NCBI GenBank assembly: GCA_030635365.1
Contig: DAOVYZ010000097.1
Location: forward strand, 1 to 9,406
Reading direction: 5' to 3'
Length of the DNA stretch: 9,406 bases
Origin: Bacteroidales bacterium
GTDB lineage: Bacteria; Bacteroidota; Bacteroidia; Bacteroidales; UBA12077
The notes beneath the pieces were generated by a model. It saw only the letters and a program-made list of their open reading frames with translations, was not told the origin of the DNA and ran no database searches. The position numbers were made by a program, and so were the translations under genes. Below are positions 1 through 6,664 of this stretch, one piece after another (position 1 is the first letter of the stretch; every line of letters begins with the position of its first letter).

Positions 1-42
1 AAATCACAAATAAATTCCAAATTTTAATACTCAATAACCAAA

Positions 43-257
43 ATGTAACTAATCAGTGTGTTTTAAAATATAAAAAATCTTAATTTTTAATAAAAAACAC
101 TTAACCGCAAAGAACGCAATGGATTGTCGTAAAGAACACAAAGACTTTTTATCATTGATATTAAATACTTTGCGAACTTTGCGTGTTTTCTTTGTGTACA
201 TTGCGGTTAATATATTATTATAATTATCAGCCAATTAGCTATACTGATTAGTTACAT
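43..257. repeat. 215-bp element with perfect 15-bp terminal inverted repeats (MITE-like or palindromic intergenic repeat)
   Basis: The left end ATGTAACTAATCAGT (43-57) is the exact reverse complement of the right end ACTGATTAGTTACAT (243-257). Inside lies a second perfect inverted pair of 10 bp, TTAACCGCAA (101-110) with TTGCGGTTAA (201-210), and a third of 8 bp, ACACAAAG (136-143) with CTTTGTGT (190-197). The four bases CAAA sit immediately outside both ends (39-42 and 258-261), which could be a target-site duplication, although four bases in AT-rich DNA are weak evidence. No transposase is encoded. It lies downstream of the ROK kinase stop, so the folded RNA could also act as a 3' end or terminator. 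The structure is seen directly; the identity as a non-autonomous mobile element is inference. Confidence 0.7.
105..206. repeat. Short GCAAAG-type repeat units facing each other inside the palindromic element
   Basis: The left half carries CCGCAAAGAACGCAA (105-119) and CGTAAAGAACACAAAG (128-143). The right half carries the same theme in opposite orientation: CTTTGCG at 168-174 and 177-183, CTTTGTG at 190-196 and TTGCGG at 201-206. Units are spaced about 9 to 13 bases apart. The arrangement gives an imperfect long hairpin with several registers. Intergenic repeats of this general flavour occur in many environmental Bacteroidota genomes, from memory and not checked here. Confidence 0.6.
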
Positions 258-357
258 CAAAATAATTGTTTCGAATTTATATAATTGATTTATTGGGTTT
301 TATTTATTATTTGTATTTTGAAGTTTGAGATTTTTATTAAAATTTTCAATAATTTCT
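258..357. other. AT-rich spacer after the ROK kinase gene, no feature seen
   Basis: These 100 bases lie between the repeat element and the stop codon of the kinase gene. They are very AT-rich, hold no open frame of note and no strong hairpin followed by a T-run on the minus strand. Bases 1-42 at the window edge are likewise featureless. Confidence 0.5.
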
Positions 358-1236
358 TTATGCAGAATGTTCAATATGCCGATTTAAACTGGAAATATTA
401 TTAATAGCAAGTGCTGCAGCTCCCAAAATTGCAGCATCAGTCAATTCTGCTTTAATCACATTAATATTATTTCTATAATGTTTTTCGGGCAAATTATTAA
501 ATGAATCTAATATTGCTTGATTAAAATAACTATAAGATTTAGATATTGACCCCCCTATTATTATAACTTCCGGAGCAATAAAATACATTATCTCTCGTAT
601 TAGGTTTCCCAGATGTTTGCCAAACTCTCTAAAAGTATTTAAGGCAAATACATCCCCGGTTTTAGCTTTAGGGTAAAGTTCCTTTCCTGTTGTTCCATAT
701 TTATTAAAGAATTTTCCACTACAATAGTTTTCAAAATTACTATCTAAATATGGTATGCAGCCAAATTCCCCGGCACCTCCAAAAATGCCGGAAATAATAC
801 TTCCTTCGTTTAAAATACCCCCACCTAAGCCTGTTCCTAAGGTTATTCCAATAATATTATTGTATTTTATACCTGCTCCAAAACAACTTTCTCCTAACAC
901 AAAACAATTAGCATCATTATTAATGAAAACAGGTACATTAAAAGTTCTTACAACTTCTTTGATAAGATTAAGGCCTGAAAAAGATGGGATATTGTTTATT
1001 TGTAATATTTCTCCGGTTTTTACATCAAGAAATCCCGGTACGCCTATACCTATCCCAAGTACATCGTTTGTCCATATTTCTCTGATAGCATTGTATAATG
1101 TTTCGAGGATCATTTGTTTTGGACGGCCTGCTCCGGTACTTTTAGCAACTTTTTTAACCAAAATATTATTTACCAGGCGGCCAGCTATAATATTTGTACC
1201 ACCTATATCAACTCCTATAAAAACTTTATCTTGCAT
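358..1236 (-). CDS. ROK-family sugar kinase, zinc-motif-less form (probable hexose or N-acetylhexosamine kinase)
   Basis: This 292-residue cytoplasmic protein has the fold markers of ROK kinases, which transfer phosphate from ATP to the 6-OH of glucose, N-acetylglucosamine, mannose or similar sugars. Visible motifs are the phosphate-binding DIGGTN (residues 10-15), GIGVPG (63-68), NNDAN with the probable catalytic base Asp108, LGTGLGGG (133-140), GAGEFG (154-159) and the adenosine-site IIGGS (226-230). Length is normal for the family. The usual CxCGxxGCxE zinc motif is absent: EFGC (157-160) is followed after eight residues by E169-N-Y-C-S-G, and the usual zinc-binding His after EFG is Cys160. 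No DNA-binding helix-turn-helix precedes the kinase domain, so it is an enzyme and not a NagC/Mlc-type repressor. It lies 96 bp after the transporter gene on the same strand, which suggests it phosphorylates the imported sugar. The substrate cannot be read from sequence. Confidence 0.93.
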   Translation of the reverse strand: MQDKVFIGVDIGGTNIIAGRLVNNILVKKVAKSTGAGRPKQMILETLYNAIREIWTNDVLGIGIGVPGFLDVKTGEILQINNIPSFSGLNLIKEVVRTFNVPVFINNDANCFVLGESCFGAGIKYNNIIGITLGTGLGGGILNEGSIISGIFGGAGEFGCIPYLDSNFENYCSGKFFNKYGTTGKELYPKAKTGDVFALNTFREFGKHLGNLIREIMYFIAPEVIIIGGSISKSYSYFNQAILDSFNNLPEKHYRNNINVIKAELTDAAILGAAALAINNISSLNRHIEHSA

Positions 1237-1273
1237 TATTAATTTTATAATTCAAATATTTAAAAAATCTGCA

Positions 1274-1281
1274 CAAATATA
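1274..1281 (-). promoter_or_regulatory. Possible Bacteroidota -7 element upstream of the ROK kinase gene
   Basis: Read on the minus strand, this is TATATTTG, which fits the Bacteroidota -7 consensus TAnnTTTG. It would place a transcript start about 30 bases before the kinase ATG at 1236. I do not find a convincing TTTG -33 partner at the expected distance upstream, and the region is AT-rich, so a chance match is quite possible. If real, the kinase would have its own promoter as well as read-through from the transporter gene. Confidence 0.2.
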
Positions 1282-1332
1282 TAAAACAAGTTATACTATC
1301 AGAAGCATTAACTAATAACTTATTTGATTAAT

Positions 1333-2607
1333 TCATTTAGTGCGAATTTTATGCCCATGCATCGCAAAATATAATATAAACAAATAGCATGGCATTAAAA
1401 TCCAATATGCCTTCTGGTAATGAATAATTGTTGGTACTTCTTGTAAGCCTTTTGCTAAATCTACGAGAAATCCAAAAATATAAGGAATTACAGCACCTCC
1501 AACAATAGCCATTACAAGTAAAGATGTGCCGGATTTGGTAAAACGCCCTAAATCTGCTATTGCTAAAGGCCATATCGCCGGCCACATAAGTGAATTAGCA
1601 AAACTTGTAAGTAGTAAAGCAATAAATGCAAAATTTGGAGGAGAAAAAATTAATGTTATTGTTGAACTTATTCCTATAAATGAAAATAAAATCAGTGCTT
1701 TTGTTTGTGAAATAATTTTGGGAATAGCAATTACACCAAAAATATAGCCGGAAACAAGTCCGATAGTTACATATTTGGAATACCTTTCTAAATTGGGGAT
1801 ATCACCAAAACAGGTTCCTGCAAAATCAATAACGGAAGCCATAAGTAATGTTTCAATGCCAACGTATAAAAATAAGGCTATAACTCCTAGTAATAAATGA
1901 GGAAAATGCAATATACTTTTTTTATCGTCTAAGTATGATATACGTACTGTTTTGATATTTTCCTCATCTTCACCTTCAGCTTTTACTTCAGGGAGCGGGG
2001 AAAAGAATGTAAATATCCCTAGTATTATTAAAATACCGCTAACTAAATAAAATGGGAAATTAATGTCTCCTAAGTTTATTTCATTTAAATCAATAAATAT
2101 TCCAAGAAAGAGAGGAGCTACCCACCATGCTGCTTTGTTCATAATACCCATCAGGCACAATCGCATCGCAGCACTTTCTTGTGGCCCTACTATTGTTACA
2201 TAAGGATTTACGGATGCTTGCAGCACAGTACTGCCAATACCTCCAACAAATAAAGCTACTAAAAATAAGGGAAAACTAATTTTATTTGCTGATGGGATGA
2301 ACAATAGCATCCCAATAGCCATAATGAAAAAAGCTATTGTCATAGATTTTCGATAGCCTATCATTTTTATTAATCCAATGGCAGGGCGGCCGAATAATAC
2401 AAAAGCAGAAAAAATGGCTGTTGTAATTAAATAAGATTGTCTGGTTGTTAAATTAAATGCCGATTTTAGGGCAGGTATCAGGAATCCGCTTATTCCAACA
2501 CCAAAACCAATAACAAAAAACATTATGCTTATTATTATTAATGGTATTAAATATTGGTTTTTTGGTTTGATAGATTCTTTCTTATTCATTATAAATCGTA
2601 TTAACAT
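1333..2607 (-). CDS. MFS sugar transporter of the FucP/GlcP/NagP family, inner membrane
   Basis: A 424-residue protein with about 12 hydrophobic helices split by a charged central loop (about 205-235), as expected for a major facilitator. It resembles the FucP/GlcP/NagP group of sugar importers: GFLIPALKSAFNLT (41-54) after helix 1, FGRPAIG then GYRK (72-87), LQASVNPY (129-136), GPQESAAMRL (141-150), and near helices 10-11 NSLMWPAIWPLAIADLG (338-354) followed by TKSGTSLLVMAIVGGAVIP. The longest start, ATG at 2607, overlaps the upstream stop codon by 7 bp and has an AGGAG about 13 bases before it. A second ATG at 2589 (residue 7, Met-Asn-Lys-Lys) would leave an 11-bp gap and gives a more usual N-terminus, so the start is uncertain. 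Tight coupling to the NagB-like gene supports amino-sugar or related hexose uptake, an inference. The acidic residues used for proton coupling in E. coli FucP seem to be replaced (Gly41, Gln130). Confidence 0.93.
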   Translation of the reverse strand: MLIRFIMNKKESIKPKNQYLIPLIIISIMFFVIGFGVGISGFLIPALKSAFNLTTRQSYLITTAIFSAFVLFGRPAIGLIKMIGYRKSMTIAFFIMAIGMLLFIPSANKISFPLFLVALFVGGIGSTVLQASVNPYVTIVGPQESAAMRLCLMGIMNKAAWWVAPLFLGIFIDLNEINLGDINFPFYLVSGILIILGIFTFFSPLPEVKAEGEDEENIKTVRISYLDDKKSILHFPHLLLGVIALFLYVGIETLLMASVIDFAGTCFGDIPNLERYSKYVTIGLVSGYIFGVIAIPKIISQTKALILFSFIGISSTITLIFSPPNFAFIALLLTSFANSLMWPAIWPLAIADLGRFTKSGTSLLVMAIVGGAVIPYIFGFLVDLAKGLQEVPTIIHYQKAYWILMPCYLFILYFAMHGHKIRTK

Positions 2608-4937
2608 AGATTACTAAAATCTCCTTCCATGCTTTCTTCTAATTCGCGTGCATGCTTAAAAAAATCTTTAAGGTTCATTTCTTTATGAAAAACCATGCCA
2701 TGCGTAGCCCTTATTTTAGGGCTTTCATTTGCATAGAAGAAATCTTTACCTAAAATTAATTGTACTTGTTTGAATTGATCAACCCATATTTTCTGTGATA
2801 ATTCACTAAAGGGGCCATCTAATTCATAACTTGGGAAAGAAGCATTTACCTGGCTAATGTAACAGTTTTTAAAAGAACTTTCGAGCACTGCCATAGAGTT
2901 TAAAGACACAGGAGTAAATACATTAGCTTCATGCGGTTGAAATTTAAACCAGACATTTCTATAACCAATAATTTTTAATTTAGTCAAATCTTTTTCTTTA
3001 CTCCATTGACGCAAAGCTTCGGCGATGGCTTGTAAAACTTTATAGTGTGTATCTGGCCCTGAGCCTTCCGGATCGAGGGCTAAACTAATAACAGTAGGTT
3101 GAATTCTTTTAAGCATTTCGAGAATAGGTTCTACATCTCTTTTACGTTCCGGTTGTTGAGTGAAAATGTCACCGGTATAAAAACCTAATCTTTTATGTTC
3201 AATGTTTTTGACTTGCACACCATAGTGAGCCCAAACAAGCTCTTCTTCAAACTCTCGTAACATTCCTTTCAATCTCTGAATATCCGGTGGTGATTTTTCA
3301 CCGGCATAACTGTTTTCTATTAATTGTATATTATTTATTATTTGTTTTATAAGTTCTTCTTCTGATTTTAATTGATAAATGTCAACTAAAGATCGGGTAA
3401 CTCGATGACATAGTCCTCTTAATTTTCCATCTTCATTTTTATCCGCCACTTTGTCAAGATAGTGGCTAACATCTTTATCCCACTTATATTTATAACCGGT
3501 TTTAAAAAAATCCGGGTATTTAGTCATTTCAATTTTACCGATTGAAATAAAGTTTAAAGTATCTTTTAAAAGTTGTTTAATCATTTCGTTGGTGACAGCA
3601 GTAAATCCTGAGGTTAATACCGAAAAGTGTAAACTATTAGAAGATGTTCTAAGATGGCGAATGATATTTGGGAAAATACCAAGCATTATGTCATCATGAT
3701 GAGGGCCTGTATGAAGGAATGTTTGATGGCTTACATTTTTTAAACCCTGTTTTATCTTATTTTCAGTTGCTTTAATTACATCATTTACCTTATCAAGGCT
3801 AAGATCAGGTATTAGTGAACAATATTTATCCTGTCGAAGATCTTTTAAAGTAAGGTTATGGGCGTATTTATCTATTTTTTTGCATAAATCATAAATAGCT
3901 TTTGTTGTTTTTTCAAAATTCCAATTTCCACCGGTATAGTATATGCCCACACTATCTTTTAGCTTGTTAGCCGCCCCTTCAGTTATATAAAAACGGGCAT
4001 TCTTTTGCCTATGTAAAACACTTGCCGGGTAAAGGTTATCAGGATTACTTTCCAAAGCATCTTTAATTATTTGAGCTTTTGCTTCACCTGCAGCAAATAT
4101 TATAGATACACCCAGTGGATTATATGTTATTGTATTTAACCCTATTGTTATTACTAAATGATTACGCGAAATTTCGATACCTCCCAGATCGCCTGCACTG
4201 GCAGCTTGTGTCTCAAAGTTTGTTGCTGTTAAGCGAGTTGTTGAATTGTGGTCACTCCCCCTGGTATTAAAAGCAATATGGCCATCCGGGCCTATACCTC
4301 CAAGGAAAAAACCTATGCCTCCTTTTTTTCTTATTGCCTGTTCATATTGCATACACCAGTTATCAATTTTAGAAATTGATTGTTTTTGAAGCCTTTCTTT
4401 TTGACCTATAGCTTCTCTTTGACGCAGCGTAAGGTCAATCTTGTTATCAGGAAAAATTTCTCTAAAATGTTTCCCTTCCGCAAGTTCTATTTTATTAGAA
4501 TTTATTAGTAGGGCATTATGAGGGTTAAGTCCAAATCCATTAATATAAAAATTCTGAACATAATCATAAAAACTATTATGCTGTTTAGGATCTATTGGAT
4601 AGAATTCATCTATTTGAACAAAATGGAGGTTATTAAGAACAGGCTTTTTGTCTAAAAAAAGCCCATTCTCTTCCATTTTTTTATGAACCTTTGGGTTTTC
4701 CCAATTATTAAGAAAATATTGAGTCCATTTTATAAAATGCTCAGGAGTTTTTCCTGTAGGCAAACTAATTACACCTTCAGGATTTTTATCTACCCACTCT
4801 AAAAATCGCAAAGCTGTTAGTAGCCCTAAGTTTGGGAAATTAGGTACTATAATATAAGGAATTTTAGTTGTATACCCTTTTCTTCCTGAACGATCTAAAA
4901 ATAGCTGCTCAACCTTTGTTAAGTTTGACAAATTCAT
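2601..4937 (-). CDS. nagB: NagB-like glucosamine-6-phosphate deaminase/isomerase fused to a PIG-L/LmbE-type deacetylase-like domain
   Basis: A 778-residue cytoplasmic protein in two parts. Residues about 20-335 match the NagB/6-phosphogluconolactonase fold: phosphate loop LPTGKTP (59-65), QIDEF with Asp110-Glu111 (equivalent to Asp72 of E. coli NagB), GPDGHIAFN (216-224) with Asp218 and His220, and AGEAKAQ with Lys287. E. coli NagB is only 266 residues; an extra charged segment lies at about 150-190. Residues about 400-760 look like a PIG-L/LmbE zinc deacetylase: GPHHDD (411-416) aligns with the family AHPDDE and PDTH (628-631) supplies the likely third ligand, giving His413, Asp416 and His631 with Asp415 as base. 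A helical, charged insert at about 485-570 separates the two halves of this site. The residue equivalent to catalytic Glu148 of E. coli NagB is Thr225. Such fusions are usually annotated nagB in Bacteroidota. Deaminase activity is therefore likely by family but not certain; deacetylase activity is inference. No signal peptide is seen. Confidence 0.9.
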   Translation of the reverse strand: MNLSNLTKVEQLFLDRSGRKGYTTKIPYIIVPNFPNLGLLTALRFLEWVDKNPEGVISLPTGKTPEHFIKWTQYFLNNWENPKVHKKMEENGLFLDKKPVLNNLHFVQIDEFYPIDPKQHNSFYDYVQNFYINGFGLNPHNALLINSNKIELAEGKHFREIFPDNKIDLTLRQREAIGQKERLQKQSISKIDNWCMQYEQAIRKKGGIGFFLGGIGPDGHIAFNTRGSDHNSTTRLTATNFETQAASAGDLGGIEISRNHLVITIGLNTITYNPLGVSIIFAAGEAKAQIIKDALESNPDNLYPASVLHRQKNARFYITEGAANKLKDSVGIYYTGGNWNFEKTTKAIYDLCKKIDKYAHNLTLKDLRQDKYCSLIPDLSLDKVNDVIKATENKIKQGLKNVSHQTFLHTGPHHDDIMLGIFPNIIRHLRTSSNSLHFSVLTSGFTAVTNEMIKQLLKDTLNFISIGKIEMTKYPDFFKTGYKYKWDKDVSHYLDKVADKNEDGKLRGLCHRVTRSLVDIYQLKSEEELIKQIINNIQLIENSYAGEKSPPDIQRLKGMLREFEEELVWAHYGVQVKNIEHKRLGFYTGDIFTQQPERKRDVEPILEMLKRIQPTVISLALDPEGSGPDTHYKVLQAIAEALRQWSKEKDLTKLKIIGYRNVWFKFQPHEANVFTPVSLNSMAVLESSFKNCYISQVNASFPSYELDGPFSELSQKIWVDQFKQVQLILGKDFFYANESPKIRATHGMVFHKEMNLKDFFKHARELEESMEGDFSNLC

Positions 4938-4977
4938 TTTAAGAATTTAGAAGGAAATTTAAAACCATATTATATAA

Positions 4978-5003
4978 CCTTCCCGATTATTAAATCGGAA
5001 AGG
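4978..5003 (-). terminator. Strong intercistronic hairpin between the susD-like and nagB-like genes
   Basis: CCTTCCCGATT (4978-4988) and AATCGGAAAGG (4993-5003) form an 11-bp stem around a 4-base loop. The only non-Watson-Crick position (4982/4999) becomes a G-U wobble in the minus-strand RNA, so the stem is fully paired in the direction of transcription. The RNA after the stem is UUAUAUAAUAUGG, only partly U-rich, so this is more likely a partial terminator or an mRNA-processing/stability element than a full stop. It begins about 35 bases after the susD-like stop codon. It could let SusC/SusD be made at higher levels than the downstream intracellular proteins (inference). Confidence 0.6.
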
Positions 5004-5038
5004 ATTATGGAAATGGATGATTCGTGTTTATCTCCATT

Positions 5039-6646
5039 TTAATTAACATCCCACCATAGCGGGGTTGCTCCGTCATCATCACCACCTAATAGAGTAACAG
5101 CTTCAGCGTATCCGGTAGGATTAGCACTTTTTTCTGTTACTGAAAAATTAAGCCTTCTAATAAATTGATCTGATAGGATTGTTCCTCCGCTATTATTTAC
5201 GACAACCGGGAATACATTTAGATAGCTACTTCTTCTAACTTCTGTCCATGCTTCTATGCCTTCAGGGAATATAGCAATCCATTTTTGCACAGATATTTTT
5301 GCTAGTTTAGTTTCATTTGCAGCACCTTCATCCCATATTGGTGATACGTTTGTAATGTATTGATTTCCGGCATCTACGTTGTTAACATTATCACTTCGCT
5401 TAACATCAACATAAGGTGCTGCTATGTTTGTATTGGAGAGATAACCCCCAATTAATGCGCCCCATTGATCCATAGAAGCCTGAATCCCCGATTCGTATAA
5501 AGCTTTTGCTGTACCTCCCATGTTTGACCAACCCCGAACTACTCCTTCAGCACGTAAAAAATATACTTCGGCTGAAGTTAATAATATTCCCGGAGTTTCA
5601 GAATTGAAGTTAATACTGGAGTGATCAAGATATATCGTTTTATCAGTTAATTCAATACCTTGTCGTATTCCTTTATACGTATATCCTCCATTAATAGCAT
5701 CTTGATCCGCTGCTGGAGTAAAATAGATACTTAAACGAGGATCATTGTATCCTGTAAGAACTGATTCGATTACTGCTCCCATTCGAATATCGCCCCATGA
5801 GTTAGCGATTGCGTTTACAGGATTTGTATAACCTTTCCCGCTTACCTGGGCAATATCAGATTCTAAAACACCATAACTATTAGCCATTGCAGCTTCAGCT
5901 TCGATTTTTGCTTTTGGTGGGTCGACATTAGCAATATGGATTGCTAATCTCAAACGCAAAGAATTAGCATATTTTATCCACTTTGTATAGTCTCCTCCAA
6001 ATAGTTGATCATACTTTTCAAATGGTTTTGCATCAGGATTTTCTGTAATATAAGTATCCAAAATATCAATGGCTGTTTCCAAATCTTCAAAAAATGCATT
6101 ATAAGCTTCTTGCTGAGAATCGAATTGGCCTCCTGTATTTGAATCACCATAATGTGTGTAAATAATAGGGCCATAAATATCGGATACCCGGTGCATTGCT
6201 TGCACTTTCAGGATCAAGGCTGTTGCATAAAAATTAGGATAATCTTTTATAGTAATAGTTTCAACTTGATTTGCTACTGTCATAAAGTAAGCATACGTAT
6301 AATCCCATAATGATTTGTTCCAGCCATCTACTAAAGCATATGTCGTATTATTTACATTCCCGATAAATGGAGTTGGTGTCATTAAATAGCCTGAATAAAT
6401 ATCGGCATTTAAATTCTGCATAATCTGGAACGGCCAGTTAACACCCCACCCCCAATTGAAATTACAATAAATCATTTGCTGTAATTGTGGAAAAAATCCT
6501 CCCACAAAATAATAATCAGCCTCTAATTGAGTATTGGTTACTTTTCTCTCGTCAATATTTATTTCCTCAAACTTATCGGTGCAAGAACCCATAAGTAAAA
6601 ATGAAATGACAAGTATATTTAAAATTAATTTATATTTTGCTTTCAT
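5039..6646 (-). CDS. SusD-like (SusD_2/RagB type) outer-membrane substrate-binding lipoprotein
   Basis: A 535-residue surface lipoprotein that, with its SusC partner, would bind glycan or oligosaccharide at the outer membrane. Residues 1-21 form a lipoprotein signal peptide with the lipobox ending LLMGSC, so Cys22 is the lipidated residue; the acidic stretch after it (Asp24, Glu27, Glu28) suits surface export. The body shows the helical TPR-like pattern of SusD proteins: FYATALILKVQAMHRVSDIYG (139-159, first 20 diagnostic), EAYNAFFEDLETAIDIL (180-196), WIKYANSLRLRLAIHIA (223-239), SAEVYFLRAEGV (358-369) and the strongly conserved QKWIAIFPEGIEAWTEVRR (454-472). This set points to the SusD_2 (PF12771) branch and not classical SusD. 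An aromatic cluster at 60-72 (Tyr60, Phe63, Trp65, Trp67, Trp71, Phe73) could contact ligand. Length is normal. The ATG follows the susC-like stop by 18 bp of A/T-rich sequence with no Shine-Dalgarno site, so the pair is surely co-transcribed. Substrate is not predictable from sequence. Confidence 0.96.
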   Translation of the reverse strand: MKAKYKLILNILVISFLLMGSCTDKFEEINIDERKVTNTQLEADYYFVGGFFPQLQQMIYCNFNWGWGVNWPFQIMQNLNADIYSGYLMTPTPFIGNVNNTTYALVDGWNKSLWDYTYAYFMTVANQVETITIKDYPNFYATALILKVQAMHRVSDIYGPIIYTHYGDSNTGGQFDSQQEAYNAFFEDLETAIDILDTYITENPDAKPFEKYDQLFGGDYTKWIKYANSLRLRLAIHIANVDPPKAKIEAEAAMANSYGVLESDIAQVSGKGYTNPVNAIANSWGDIRMGAVIESVLTGYNDPRLSIYFTPAADQDAINGGYTYKGIRQGIELTDKTIYLDHSSINFNSETPGILLTSAEVYFLRAEGVVRGWSNMGGTAKALYESGIQASMDQWGALIGGYLSNTNIAAPYVDVKRSDNVNNVDAGNQYITNVSPIWDEGAANETKLAKISVQKWIAIFPEGIEAWTEVRRSSYLNVFPVVVNNSGGTILSDQFIRRLNFSVTEKSANPTGYAEAVTLLGGDDDGATPLWWDVN

Positions 6647-6664
6647 AATTTCTATGAATTAGTT

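Noticed and set aside
49..234. Minus-strand open frame of 61 codons in the left intergenic region
   Set aside because: It lies almost entirely within the palindromic repeat element, and its Lys/Phe-rich translation simply reflects the repeated GCAAAG/CTTTGC units and AT-rich flanks. No recognisable domain.
43..257. CRISPR array or integron attachment-site interpretation of the repeat region
   Set aside because: Repeat units are short, degenerate and oppositely oriented, with no regular spacers and no cas or integrase gene nearby.
755..1315. Plus-strand open frame of 186 codons
   Set aside because: Antisense shadow of the ROK kinase gene, whose motifs in the minus frame are unambiguous; the plus-strand translation is Pro/Ile-rich and resembles nothing.
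1349..1747. Additional small open frames on both strands within the transporter gene
   Set aside because: Shadows of the MFS gene; the transporter frame is intact and carries the conserved family motifs.
4938..5038. Promoter for the NagB-like gene in the gap after the susD-like gene
   Set aside because: I could not find a TAnnTTTG -7 element on the minus strand in this gap, so a separate promoter is not supported by sequence.
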